Position numbers and translations under genes: made by a program
Assembly (NCBI RefSeq): GCF_030645195.1
Contig: NZ_JAUSLW010000070.1
Span: 1-60,440 of the forward strand
Direction: 5' to 3'
Source of the DNA: Phenylobacterium sp.
GTDB taxonomy: Bacteria > Pseudomonadota > Alphaproteobacteria > Caulobacterales > Caulobacteraceae
DNA length: 60,440 nucleotides
In this document: piece after piece, positions 36,147-45,239 of the stretch
Layout of the letters: the number at the start of each line of letters is the position of its first letter
Numbering within the stretch: the first letter of the stretch is position 1
Notes under the pieces: model-generated
What the model saw: only the letters and a program-made list of their open reading frames with translations
The model's database searches: none
What the model was told of the DNA's origin: nothing

Positions 36147-36198
36147 TAGCGCGTGACAGCCTGAAGTGGCTACCGCTTCAGGCGCCCGTCACGCGCTA
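36147..36198. repeat. Full palindromic repeat TAGCGCGTGACAGCCTGAAG ... CTTCAGGCGCCCGTCACGCGCTA
   Basis: 52 bases, near-perfect hairpin; second full copy of the element at 10115-10160. It lies between the serralysin-like gene and the methyltransferase gene, both on the minus strand. Confidence 0.85.
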
Positions 36199-36252
36199 AA
36201 CTTAAACAGGCTACAGCGCGACCTCCTGGGCCGGGCGCAAGCCCAAACACCC

Positions 36253-36876
<624 letters not shown>

Positions 36877-36927
36877 GGCGTCTCGCCCCCTATTTGGGGG
36901 CAGCATCCTCCATGCCGGGATCATGAG

Positions 36928-38496
36928 CTAGTGCTCGTTCGGCGGGACGGCGTCGGTGGGGGCGGGCTTGCAGAAGGGCACGATCACCAGGGCCAGGATG
37001 AAGAGCCAGGCCATCAGCCGGAAGGTGTCGGCGAAGGCGAGAGTCGCGGCCTGGCGCCCGACGATGCGGGCCAGCTGGCTTTGGGCCTGGCCGAGCGCCA
37101 GGGCGGCGTCCGGGGTGAAGCGCGAGGCGTAGGCGGTCAGCCCCGCCACCACTCCGCCGGCCTGCTCGGGATGGACCGACATCGCCTCCCCCAGGCGCAG
37201 GGCATGCACGCGGCCGAAGTCGACGACCCAGGTGTTGACCACGGCGATGCCGATGGCCCCGCCCAGGTTTCGCATCAGGTTGAACAGGCCAGACGCGTAG
37301 CGCAGCTCGGCCGGCGCCACCCCGTTCAGGGCCATGCCGACGGCCGGCACGATGCAGAGCAGGACCGCGAAACCGCGTACGGCCTGGGGAACCAGCAGCT
37401 CGGCGAAGCCCCAGTCGGCGGTGATGTTGGAGAACATCCACAGGCCGAGCGCGAAGAAGCCGAACCCCACCCCGATCACATAGCGCCCGTCCACCCGGGT
37501 GGAGAGGCGGGCGGCGATGGGGGCGGCGATGGCCATGGTCAGGCCGGAGACGAAGACCGTCACCCCGATCTGCAGGCTGCTGAAATCCCGCACCCGCCCC
37601 AGGAAGACCGGGGTCAGGTAGGTGGCCGAATAGAGCCCGAAACCGATCACCAGGTTCAGCACGCAGGCCATGGCGAAGGTCGGCCGCTTGAAGGGGGTCA
37701 GCTTCAGGACCGGCATGGTGGAGAAGAAGGTGCGCTCGAAGAAGACCGCGGCGCCCACCAGGCAGATCCAGGCCGCCGAGGCCACGCCGGGATCGGTGAA
37801 CCATTCGTGGCGCGGCCCCTCCTCCAGCACGTATTGCAGGCCCCCCAGGAACACAGCCAGGGACCCCACGTGCAGCCAGTCGATCCTGCGCAGCATGGCC
37901 GGGTCAGCCTCGTCCACCTTGCCCAGGACCGGCAGGATCAGGGTGATGGCCAGGCCCGGGATGACGTTCATGAAGAACAGCATCCGCCAGTCGGCCACGT
38001 TGGTGACCCAGCCCCCGACGCTGGGGCCCAGGGTGGGGGCGAGCGTCGAGACCATGCCCAGGATGGCCGGGATCATCGCCCGCTTGGGACCGTCGAACAT
38101 CGCAAAGCCGGTGGCGAACACCGTGGGCACCATGGCCCCGCCGGTGAAGCCCTGGATGGCCCGGAAGACGATCATGGAATCGATGTCCCAGGCCAGGCCG
38201 CACATCAGGCTCGACAGGGTGAACAGCGCCGCCGAGGCGGTGAACAGCCAGCGGGTGGAGATGGCCTGAGAGAGGAAGGCCGCCAGCGGGATCATGACGA
38301 TCTCGGCCATCAGATAGGCCGTCTGCACCCAGGCGATCTCGTCGGGCCCGGCCGAGAGCCCCGCCTGGATGGAGCCGAGCGAGCCGGCGACGATCTGGAT
38401 GTCCAGCAGGGCCATGAACTGGCCGAACGCCATGACCCCGAAGATCAGCAGCTTGCGCCGTTCGGAGAGGCGTCCCACCGCGGTTTGATCGCTCAT
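36928..38496 (-). CDS. DHA2-family MFS multidrug efflux pump (EmrB/QacA type)
   Basis: 522 residues, 14 predicted membrane helices. FGQFMALLDIQIVAGSLGSI is the DHA2 first-helix signature, VFRAIQGFTGGAMVPTVFAT the motif-C/A region, and ATLGPSVGGWVTNVADWRML-type sequence follows. EmrB proteins export hydrophobic drugs or acids by proton antiport, with an HlyD partner and an outer-membrane channel. The HlyD partner is at 39615, divergently transcribed past a TetR gene. No TolC-type channel is in the window. Confidence 0.93.
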   Translation of the reverse strand: MSDQTAVGRLSERRKLLIFGVMAFGQFMALLDIQIVAGSLGSIQAGLSAGPDEIAWVQTAYLMAEIVMIPLAAFLSQAISTRWLFTASAALFTLSSLMCGLAWDIDSMIVFRAIQGFTGGAMVPTVFATGFAMFDGPKRAMIPAILGMVSTLAPTLGPSVGGWVTNVADWRMLFFMNVIPGLAITLILPVLGKVDEADPAMLRRIDWLHVGSLAVFLGGLQYVLEEGPRHEWFTDPGVASAAWICLVGAAVFFERTFFSTMPVLKLTPFKRPTFAMACVLNLVIGFGLYSATYLTPVFLGRVRDFSSLQIGVTVFVSGLTMAIAAPIAARLSTRVDGRYVIGVGFGFFALGLWMFSNITADWGFAELLVPQAVRGFAVLLCIVPAVGMALNGVAPAELRYASGLFNLMRNLGGAIGIAVVNTWVVDFGRVHALRLGEAMSVHPEQAGGVVAGLTAYASRFTPDAALALGQAQSQLARIVGRQAATLAFADTFRLMAWLFILALVIVPFCKPAPTDAVPPNEH

Positions 38497-38525
38497 GCCA
38501 TTGCTCTTGCGGACCCGCGCACCAT

Positions 38526-38545
38526 TATATTATGGTCATCATATA
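38526..38545. promoter_or_regulatory. Probable TetR operator
   Basis: TATATTATGGTCATCATATA has 9-bp arms with one mismatch around a 2-base centre, in the 64-base gap between the divergent pump gene and tetR gene. It is strikingly AT-rich for this genome and positioned to block both promoters. Confidence 0.7.
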
Positions 38546-38560
38546 AATCGGAGACGCGCA

Positions 38561-39169
38561 ATGCGCTATGGCGAAGATCACAAGGCCGAAACCCGGCGGC
38601 GGGTGGTGAAGGCCGCGGCGAGCGCGATGCGCCGGCTGGGCCCCGACCGGGTCAGCGTCGCCGAGATCATGGGGGAGGTGGGCCTCACCCACGGCGGCTT
38701 CTACGCCCACTTCAAGTCCAAGGACGCCCTGGTGGGCGCTGCGGTGGAGGCGGCCTTCGCCCAGAGCCGCTGGCGTCTGTCGAGGCTGGCGCGGCATGAA
38801 GATCCCGAGGTCCTGCTGGCGGGCCTCGTGGACTTCTATGTCTCGGCCGACCACCGCGACCATCCCGAGCGCGGGTGTCCCATCGCCCTGCTGTCGTCGG
38901 ATATCCCGCGCCAGGGAGCGCCCGCCCGCGAGGCCTTCGACACCGGGGTCCACGGTCTCATCGAGATCATCGCCACGCGTCTGAAGGGCGGCGAGGAGCG
39001 CCTGGGCCTGGCGGGCTCCCTGCTGGCCGAGATGGCCGGGGCCGTGGCCCTCTCACGCGCGGTCTCCGATCCCGAGCTTTCCGATCGGCTGCTGGCCGAA
39101 AGCCGCACCCGCATCAAGGCCCGCATGGGCCTTGCCCCTTCCTCCCCGGAACAAGGCGAACATCCGTGA
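38561..39169 (+). CDS. TetR/AcrR-family repressor
   Basis: 202 residues. The N-terminal helix-turn-helix (AETRRRVVKAAASAMRRLGP, DRVSVAEIMGEVGLTHGGFY, AHFKSKDALVGAAV) is standard TetR; the C-terminal ligand domain with RGCPIALLSSDIPRQG resembles the TetR_C_33/AcrR-like group that controls efflux pumps. It would repress the divergent MFS gene and its own operon until a ligand binds. Start 38561 is the first ATG that keeps the HTH intact. It overlaps the thioesterase gene by four bases. Confidence 0.92.
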   Translation: MRYGEDHKAETRRRVVKAAASAMRRLGPDRVSVAEIMGEVGLTHGGFYAHFKSKDALVGAAVEAAFAQSRWRLSRLARHEDPEVLLAGLVDFYVSADHRDHPERGCPIALLSSDIPRQGAPAREAFDTGVHGLIEIIATRLKGGEERLGLAGSLLAEMAGAVALSRAVSDPELSDRLLAESRTRIKARMGLAPSSPEQGEHP

Positions 39170-39618
39170 GTGACGTCATCGACTTCGCGGCCTTGAGCGG
39201 CCTCGAGCAACTGCGCGCGATCTTCTTCGATCCCACGGTCCCGCCGGCGGGCATGGGCCACACCATGGGCTTCGATCACGTGGAGATCGACGACGGCCGG
39301 GTGGTGTTCGGCGCCACGCCGCACGCCGGGGTCTACAACCCCATCGGCACGGTGCACGGCGGGTTCGCCGCCACCCTGCTGGACAGCTGCGTCGGCTGCG
39401 CGGTCCATTCCAAGCTGAAGCCGGGCCAGGGCTACACCACCCTGGAGCTGAAGGTCGGCTATCACCGGGCCATGACCCAACACACTGGTCCGGTCCGCGC
39501 CGAGGGCAAGGTCATCTCCATCGGCCGCCGCGCCGCCTTCGCCGAGGGCCGGCTGACCGACCTGAACGGCCGCCTCTACGCCACGGCCACCAGCACGCTC
39601 CTGGTGTTCGACCGATGA
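39166..39618 (+). CDS. PaaI-type hotdog-fold thioesterase
   Basis: 150 residues starting at a GTG that overlaps the tetR stop (GTGA). The hotdog motif is PHAGVYNPIGTVHGGFAATL with LDSCVGCAVHSKL, giving the H-G-G and catalytic Asp pattern of PaaI/YiiD thioesterases. TTLELKVGYHRAMTQHTGPV and AEGKVISIGRRAAFAEGRLT follow the family. It hydrolyses acyl- or aryl-acyl-CoA in the cytosol. Being wedged in an efflux operon, it may release a CoA-bound toxic acid for export; inference. Confidence 0.88.
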   Translation: MSDVIDFAALSGLEQLRAIFFDPTVPPAGMGHTMGFDHVEIDDGRVVFGATPHAGVYNPIGTVHGGFAATLLDSCVGCAVHSKLKPGQGYTTLELKVGYHRAMTQHTGPVRAEGKVISIGRRAAFAEGRLTDLNGRLYATATSTLLVFDR

Positions 39619-40733
39619 GCGCGGCGACCTATGAGGAGGGGCCTAAGGTCGTGCCCCTGAAGGTCCGCAGGAAGCCGCCGACCCGGGCCCTGATCGTGCT
39701 CGCCCTGGCCGTGGTCCTGGCGGCCGGCGGGGTGACCTGGCTGCGGGCGCCCAAGGCCACGGTCACCACCGAGAACGCCTATCTCAAGAGCGACCGCACC
39801 GTGGTGGCGCCGCGGGTGAAGGGCCTGATCGCCCAGGTGCTGGTGGCCGACAACCAGGCGGTGACGGCCGGCCAGCCCCTGATCGTGCTGGACCCCGAGG
39901 AATACGCCGCCCGCCTGGCCGCCGCCCGGGGCGAGGTGGCCATGACCGCCGCCTCGGTGGCCGCCGCCGAGGGGGCCCTGTCGCGGCTGGCGGCCGAGGA
40001 GGCCCTGGCCGCCTCCACTGTGCATGAGGCCCAGACCGGGATCCGCGCCGCCGACGCCCAATCGGCCCGCGCCCAGGCCGACTGGAAACGCTACGAATCC
40101 CTGGTGGGCAGCGGCACTGTGGCTCGCCGCGACGCCGAGCGGATCCGCGCCGAGGCGGTCAGCGCCAGCGCCGTGGCCGAGCAGAGCCGCGCCGCCTACG
40201 CCGTCAGCCGCAACCAGGCCGCCGTCACCGGCAGCCGGCGCGGCGAGGCCCTGGCGGCCCTCGACTCCGCCCGCGCCGCCCACGCCAAGGCGCTGGCGGC
40301 CCTCAGTCTCGCCCAGCAGGACGCCGACCACGCGGTGATCCGCGCGCCCATCGCCGGGACCGTCGGTGATCGCCAGGCCAATCCCGGGGACTATGTGGCG
40401 CCGGGCACGCGCCTGCTGACCCTGGTGCCGATGGACACCCTCTACGTCACCGCCAACTTCAAGGAGACCCAGGTCGAGCGCATGCTGCGCGGCCAGGCGG
40501 CGACCATCCGCGTCGACGCCCTGCCCGGGGTGAAGTTCAGGGCCCATGTGGACAGCTTCGCGCCGGGATCGGGGTCGGAGTTTGCTTTGCTGCCCTTCGA
40601 ACCCGGCTCGGGCAACTTCACCAAGATCGTGCAGCGGGTGCCGGTGCGCCTGAAGCTCGACCCCGGCCAGCCGGAGGTCAGCCGCCTGCGTCCCGGTCTC
40701 TCGGCCAAGGTCACGGTGCGGTTGAAGGAGTAG
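39615..40733 (+). CDS. HlyD/EmrA-family membrane-fusion protein
   Basis: 372 residues. A short cytosolic N-terminus, one transmembrane helix (ALIVLALAVVLAAGGVTWL, ~residues 25-43), a lipoyl half (TENAYLKSDRTVVAPRVKGL), a long coiled coil rich in Ala/Arg/Glu (residues ~95-230) and the second lipoyl/beta-barrel part (AVIRAPIAGTVGDRQANPGD, LYVTANFKETQVERMLRGQ). It bridges the MFS pump to the outer membrane. ATGA overlap with the thioesterase gene. Confidence 0.93.
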   Translation: MSAATYEEGPKVVPLKVRRKPPTRALIVLALAVVLAAGGVTWLRAPKATVTTENAYLKSDRTVVAPRVKGLIAQVLVADNQAVTAGQPLIVLDPEEYAARLAAARGEVAMTAASVAAAEGALSRLAAEEALAASTVHEAQTGIRAADAQSARAQADWKRYESLVGSGTVARRDAERIRAEAVSASAVAEQSRAAYAVSRNQAAVTGSRRGEALAALDSARAAHAKALAALSLAQQDADHAVIRAPIAGTVGDRQANPGDYVAPGTRLLTLVPMDTLYVTANFKETQVERMLRGQAATIRVDALPGVKFRAHVDSFAPGSGSEFALLPFEPGSGNFTKIVQRVPVRLKLDPGQPEVSRLRPGLSAKVTVRLKE

Positions 40734-40752
40734 GGGGAGGTCCCCCAACCGC

Positions 40753-40886
40753 TCATCCCGGCGAAGGCCGGGACCCAGATTCATCCGCAGAGGTAGGAAG
40801 ACTTGCTCCGACGCACCTCGGTTTTCACCGGGTCGGAGTGGGTTTCACCTGGATCCCGGCCTTCGCCGGGACGAGCGGAGAGGGTG
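40753..40886. repeat. Inverted repeat, CTCATCCCGGCGAAGGCCGG ... CCGGCCTTCGCCGGGACGAG
   Basis: Two arms flank a centre containing CACCTCGGTTTTCACCGGGT. It lies between convergent hlyD and the hybrid receiver gene. It is related in layout (CCCGG and ATCCCGGC words) to 19235-19347 but not the same sequence. Confidence 0.7.
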
Positions 40887-40913
40887 AGAGCCACCGAAGC
40901 TCGGTGAGCGCCC

Positions 40914-42029
40914 TTACGCCGCGACCGACTCTTCGTCGCTGCCGCCGCCGAGGTTTTCCTGCAGGGCGCGGAGCAGGTTCTCGGGCTTCATGGGCTTTTC
41001 CACCACGCCGTTCATGCCGGCCGCGAGGTAGCCCGCGGCGTCCTCGGGGTCCGCGTTGGCGGTGAGGGCGATGATCGGCACCTTGCCCGCGGCGCCCTTC
41101 AGGGCGCGGATGGCGTGGGTGGCGGTCACCCCGTCCATCCGGGGCATCTTGATGTCCATCAGGATCAGGTCGAAGCGGCCGGTGCGGGCGGCCTCCAGGG
41201 CCTCCACGCCGTCGACGGCCGATTCGGAGGTGCAGTCGAACATCTCGCACAGGGTCTCGGCGACCATGCGGTTGGTGGCGTTGTCGTCCACCACCAGGAT
41301 GTGGGCGGCGCGGTGGCCCCCGCTCTCGTCGGCCAGGGGCTCGTCACTGGCCTCCACGGCGTGGGGGGCGGTGAATTCGAAGACCAGGGTCTCGCCGGCG
41401 CCGGCGTTGGCCTCGGTGCGGATCTCGCCGCCGACCGCCTTGACGATCTGGCGGCCGAGTTCGACGGAGAGTGCGGTCTCCAGGCCGAACAGGGCCTCGA
41501 TCTCCTGAATATCCAAGGGCTTGTCGCCCATGCTGCGCTCGCCGCCGCCGCGCACGCGACCCTCCAGGCGCAGCATGTCGCCGGCCGCGTGGGCGCGTAA
41601 AGTCGCCTCCACCGCGCCGTGGCGGACACCGGCCAGGGCCTGGGCGATGAACCCGTCGAAGGCCTGCATGACCCGGGTCGAGTCGATCAGCGCCGTCATC
41701 TCCGGCGCCCCGTCATAGGAGACCAGCAGGGTGACGCCGGACTTGGCGGCCTTCTGGCCCCAGCGGGCCTCGATCTCGTCGGCCAGGTCGCGCAGGCGTT
41801 TGGGCGCGGGCTCGAAGGCCATGCCGCTGGTGGCGGCGTCCTTGAGGTCGGCGCTGGAGGCCAGGATCTGGCGCACGCAGGCCGCGGCCTCCGCCACACC
41901 GGCCACGCAGGTCTGGGCGTCGGCGCTCAGGGGCTGGCGCGCCAGGCGCTCGGCAAGGGCCAGCACGCCCTCCATCTGCTGATGGATTTCGCTGGTGACC
42001 CGTTCGAAGAAGAAATCAGGAAGGGACAT
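40914..42029 (-). CDS. Hybrid sensor-like protein: degenerate kinase domain plus receiver
   Basis: 371 residues. Residues ~10-65 resemble a dimerisation helix pair with a candidate His16 (TSEIHQQMEGVLALAERLAR). Residues ~75-222 match an HATPase fold only weakly: the N box (normally N-L-L-x-N-A) is GFIAQALAGVRHG and lacks the Asn, while the end (ELGRQIVKAVGGEIRTEANA, GAGETLVFEF) is kinase-like. A canonical receiver follows (HILVVDDNATNRMVAETLCE, phosphoacceptor Asp292 in LILMDIKMPRMDG, EKPM Lys). The gene stands alone. Likely a pseudokinase scaffold delivering or receiving phosphate through its receiver; inference. Confidence 0.8.
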   Translation of the reverse strand: MSLPDFFFERVTSEIHQQMEGVLALAERLARQPLSADAQTCVAGVAEAAACVRQILASSADLKDAATSGMAFEPAPKRLRDLADEIEARWGQKAAKSGVTLLVSYDGAPEMTALIDSTRVMQAFDGFIAQALAGVRHGAVEATLRAHAAGDMLRLEGRVRGGGERSMGDKPLDIQEIEALFGLETALSVELGRQIVKAVGGEIRTEANAGAGETLVFEFTAPHAVEASDEPLADESGGHRAAHILVVDDNATNRMVAETLCEMFDCTSESAVDGVEALEAARTGRFDLILMDIKMPRMDGVTATHAIRALKGAAGKVPIIALTANADPEDAAGYLAAGMNGVVEKPMKPENLLRALQENLGGGSDEESVAA

Positions 42030-42148
42030 TTATCGCCGGCGCCGGGGAACTTATGCTCAGAATGCGCCTAAGCGCTTGCGGAGACGTTAAATTCCCAAAC
42101 TGGGGTTGTGCGTTCGAACCGCGGCCGGATTTCCTGGCGCCGCCGACG

Positions 42149-42177
42149 AAAAAGGGCGGCGGATTGCTCCGCCGCCC
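42149..42177 (-). terminator. Rho-independent terminator-like hairpin
   Basis: Minus strand: 9-bp stem GGGCGGCGG / CCGCCGCCC with a 6-base loop and five T. It lies about 165 bases past the end of the TonB receptor gene at 42342, beyond the double hairpin repeat. Confidence 0.8.
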
Positions 42178-42228
42178 CTTGCGTAGCCTTGGGAAAGTGG
42201 CCCGCCCAGGGGGCGGACCGCCTCGCTC
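42178..42228. other. Spacer between the terminator and the double hairpin repeat
   Basis: No gene or motif seen. The whole 42030-42341 gap is accounted for by the hybrid receiver's upstream region, the terminator and the repeats. Confidence 0.5.
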
Positions 42229-42281
42229 TAGAGCCCTTTCCGATCTGATTGCTTCAATCAGATCGGATAAAAAGGGCTCTA
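42229..42281. repeat. AT-rich hairpin repeat, unit 1 (TAGAGCCCTTT ... AAAGGGCTCTA)
   Basis: Arms TAGAGCCCTTT and AAAAGGGCTCTA enclose a second perfect hairpin (CCGATCTGATTG / CAATCAGATCGG). The composition differs sharply from the GC-rich background. Confidence 0.85.
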
Positions 42282-42292
42282 ATTCAAAAGGT

Positions 42293-42345
42293 TAGAGCAT
42301 TTTTCGATCCGATAACCGTTTCACACTTATCGGAAAATGCTCTAG
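42293..42345. repeat. AT-rich hairpin repeat, unit 2 (TAGAGCATTTT ... AAAATGCTCTAG)
   Basis: TAGAGCATTTTTCGATCCGATAA and TTATCGGAAAATGCTCTAG form a long hairpin that includes the TAG stop of the TonB receptor gene. Such 'TAGAGCATTTT' elements are frequent in alphaproteobacterial intergenic DNA. Confidence 0.85.
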
Positions 42346-44837
42346 AACCGGTATTGCAATTCCAGGCTGTAGGTCCGCGGCGCGATCAGGCCCCGCGTGA
42401 TGGCGGTTCCCGTCTGGCGCAGATAGGGCGTGCCGCCCACCACCAGGCCCGGGTTCGGGCTTCCGAAGATCGCCGTGGGGTTGGTGGAGCCCGTCGAGGT
42501 GAAGCCCTCTTCGTCGGTCACGTTCTTCACCGAGGCGATGAGCGTGTACTTGTCATCGGCGTCCTTCCACAGGGCCCGCAGGTCGGCGGTGCCGTAGGCC
42601 GGAACCTCGAAGGCCGGGTCCTTGAAGGGCTGGTAGATCGTCGAGTCCGTCCAGGTGTAGGTGCCCGACAGGATCAGCGAGCCCGGCGCGAAGTCGAAGG
42701 TGTAGTTGGCGTTGAACGCGAACTTGTTCTCCGGCGACTGGAAGAGCTGCGAACCCTTCAGATCCTGGAAGACCAGCAACACGCCGTTGGTGGTGGCGCT
42801 GCCGCCTTTGGGTTGGGCGCTGGCGAGCAGGGCCGAGGGGTCCGCGGGGTCATAGAAGCAGCAACCGCGGGTGATCTCGGTGTTCAGATAGCCGTAGGAG
42901 GCCATCATCTGCAGGGCTTCGGTCGGACGCCATTGGGCTTCCAGTTCCACGCCCCAGGCCTTGGCGTCGACATTGACGAAGTTCGAGGCCGCCGCCGTGC
43001 CGGTCGCGTTGAGCTGCGACAGGTTGAGCTGCAGGTCCTTGAAATCGTTGTAGAAGACCGAGGAGTTCAGGATGAAGCGACCATTGAAGGTCTTCTTCAG
43101 GCCGATCTCGTAGGCGTCGACGCTTTCCTGGTCGGCCTTGGGCTGCGGGGCGAGCGTGCCCAGCAGGAAGCCGCCCGACTTATAGCCGCGGCTGTACTTG
43201 GCGTAGGCCAGGGTGTCGGTGTCGGGGGTCCAGTCCAGGTTCAGGGTGCCGGTGACGGCGCTCCAGCTGTCGGACATGCTGCGGAAGTTCTGCACGCCCG
43301 GGGTGGCCGGATCCATGTCGCTGGAGACGTCGAAGGCCGCGGCGCCGGAGGCGATCGAGGGCGACTGGATGATCAGGCGCTGGGTCTCGAAGCCGTCCTT
43401 GTCGTCGACGGTGTAACGCAGGCCGCCGGTGAGGGCCCAGGAGTCGCTGAACTTGTAGGTCGACTGACCGAACACGGCCCAGGCCTTGGATTCCAGGCTG
43501 GCGTTCTGGTCGGCGAAGTTGCGCAGCGGGTTCGGCGCGGCCAGCGTGCCAAGCAAGGTCAGCGGGGTGGCGAGCTGCGACTGCTGCGGGGCGCCCAGCT
43601 GGATCCGCTGCTTGTATTCCTCGTGGTACTGGTAAAGGCCGAGGATCCAGGAGAGCGGGCCGTCGCTGTTGGAGGTGAGGTTCAGCTCGTTGGAGAAGTA
43701 GCGCTTGTGCTCGTTGAAGTCGGTGGTCTGGTCCGGGTAGTAGGGGACCGCCATGCCGGGGATGGCGATGGCCGCGGTGCGGCTGGTGTTGTCGTAGTCG
43801 CCACCGGTCTGGTAGTTATACTGCTGGAAGCCGCCGATGTACTTCAGATCAGCCCATCCCAGGTCATAGGTGACTTGGGCGGTCAGAACGTGGTTGCCGC
43901 GCAGGTGGCCGTAGCCGTCGCGGTTGGTGTTCTGGGTGTAGGGATCGGCAACGCCCGGATTGGCCACACCGTAGCCATAGGCCGGGTTCGGCATCAGGCC
44001 GCCGATCGGCTGGAACACGCGGGTGGTGTCGTAGGGGGTCACCAGGTTGGCGAGACGGTCGCCGACGCCGGTGGTGTCGTCCCAGCCGGTGCGGGAATAG
44101 CGCAGCCAGGCCTTGGTGTTGTCGCCCAGCTCGGCTTCGGCCTGGAACTCGAAATAGGTGCGCTTGATCGCGCCGCCGTCATTGGCGCCGCCGATGTTCT
44201 TGATGAAGCCCTCGCGCTGGAGGTCGTTGCTGCCGCCGATCTTGAAGCGCAGGTTCTCGGCCACGGGGATCGAGACCACGCCCTCGATCTTGGTGTGCTC
44301 GTAGTTGCCGACCATCAGGCGGACTTCGCCGCTGAAGGTGTCGGCGGGACGCTTGGAGATGGTGTTGATGGCGCCGCCCATGGCGTTGCGGCCATAGAGG
44401 GTGCCCTGGGGACCGCGCAGGATCTCGGTGCGTTCGACGAACAGCGGCGACTTGAACAGTTCCGACGACGAGGCGGAATAGAAGCCATCGGTGTAGGCGG
44501 CCACGCCCGGGTCATTGCCGACATAGAAGGTGTTGCGGCCGGCGCCGCGCAGCGACACCCGGTCGGTGCCGGAATAGTTCATCCCCGGCGTGAAGTTCAC
44601 GAAGTCCTGGATGTTGTTCATGCCCACGACGTCGCGCTGGGCGGAGGTGAAGGCCGAGACGGCGACGGGCACGTCCTGCAGGGCCTGTTCACGCTTTTCG
44701 GCGGTGACCACCAGCTCTTCGATGGTGAAGTCGTTGGTGTCCTGGGCGAAGGCCGGAGCCGCGATCGCCGCCAGGGTCAGGGTCGAGACCCCGACAGCCA
44801 GTGCGGTGCGCAGGCGCGTACGGTTGATTGACGACAT
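42342..44837 (-). CDS. TonB-dependent outer-membrane receptor
   Basis: 831 residues. Signal peptide ending APAFAQ; TonB-box-like start FTIEELVVTAEKREQALQDV; plug domain (VPVAVSAFTSAQRDVVGMNN, GPQGTLYGRNAMGGAINTIS) and a 22-strand beta barrel ending in the aromatic C-terminus (RTYSLELQYRF). It imports a scarce ligand through the outer membrane using TonB energy. No sigma/anti-sigma (FecI/FecR) or ligand-specific enzymes are adjacent, so the substrate is unknown. Start 44837 is set by GGAGG four bases upstream. Confidence 0.94.
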   Translation of the reverse strand: MSSINRTRLRTALAVGVSTLTLAAIAAPAFAQDTNDFTIEELVVTAEKREQALQDVPVAVSAFTSAQRDVVGMNNIQDFVNFTPGMNYSGTDRVSLRGAGRNTFYVGNDPGVAAYTDGFYSASSSELFKSPLFVERTEILRGPQGTLYGRNAMGGAINTISKRPADTFSGEVRLMVGNYEHTKIEGVVSIPVAENLRFKIGGSNDLQREGFIKNIGGANDGGAIKRTYFEFQAEAELGDNTKAWLRYSRTGWDDTTGVGDRLANLVTPYDTTRVFQPIGGLMPNPAYGYGVANPGVADPYTQNTNRDGYGHLRGNHVLTAQVTYDLGWADLKYIGGFQQYNYQTGGDYDNTSRTAAIAIPGMAVPYYPDQTTDFNEHKRYFSNELNLTSNSDGPLSWILGLYQYHEEYKQRIQLGAPQQSQLATPLTLLGTLAAPNPLRNFADQNASLESKAWAVFGQSTYKFSDSWALTGGLRYTVDDKDGFETQRLIIQSPSIASGAAAFDVSSDMDPATPGVQNFRSMSDSWSAVTGTLNLDWTPDTDTLAYAKYSRGYKSGGFLLGTLAPQPKADQESVDAYEIGLKKTFNGRFILNSSVFYNDFKDLQLNLSQLNATGTAAASNFVNVDAKAWGVELEAQWRPTEALQMMASYGYLNTEITRGCCFYDPADPSALLASAQPKGGSATTNGVLLVFQDLKGSQLFQSPENKFAFNANYTFDFAPGSLILSGTYTWTDSTIYQPFKDPAFEVPAYGTADLRALWKDADDKYTLIASVKNVTDEEGFTSTGSTNPTAIFGSPNPGLVVGGTPYLRQTGTAITRGLIAPRTYSLELQYRF

Positions 44838-45239
44838 GTATCCTCCAAGGCGGCGGGACCTGCGTCCTCTTCCGCCTGCATGCACGAATCTGATGAAAAC
44901 CAGGCGCGGGGAGGCCCCTGGAAGCGCGCTACCTCTGTCGCGCGCCGGGCGTCGTCAATGTGAAGGCCGACAAGTGGGCTGAAATCGGTCACGCTTTCGC
45001 GCGGTTGTGGCCGAAGTACCGCAGTTTCAAACCGGCGGTACAAAACTGACCCACGTTCTTTGGCCGGCTTGTTAATCCCAGGGAAAGCTTGGCCGTTCGT
45101 CCGGTGGGTCCGAGCGGTGGGACATACCGCATCAACGAATTGACGCCAGCGTCCAGGTTCAGGGGATTTTGGCGTCGGGCAAGAAAAAGGGGCGGCGGGT
45201 TTCCCCGCCGCCCCAAAAGGCGCTCCCGGTTGGGGGAGA
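44838..45239. other. Intergenic region upstream of the first TonB receptor, with a nested palindrome
   Basis: 402 bases without a gene. Contains the terminator of the second receptor gene (45184-45214) and an interleaved inverted repeat at 45016-45048: GTACCGC ... GCGGTAC (45016-45022 / 45035-45041) and CAGTTT ... AAACTG (45022-45027 / 45043-45048). This is a candidate operator roughly 180 bases upstream of the receptor start. The short frame 44989-45216 is not convincing. Confidence 0.55.
45184..45214 (-). terminator. Rho-independent terminator
   Basis: Minus strand: 11-bp stem GGGGCGGCGGG / CCCGCCGCCCC, short loop, then five T, starting 25 bases after the receptor stop codon. A-rich bases on the other side could let it act in both directions. 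Confidence 0.87.

Noticed and set aside
42249..44831. 860-codon plus-strand frame opposite the first TonB receptor
   Set aside because: Same antisense effect; composition is shadow-like and no start signal is present.
44989..45216. 75-codon minus-strand frame in the gap between TonB receptors
   Set aside because: It runs through the terminator hairpin and palindrome and has no family resemblance.
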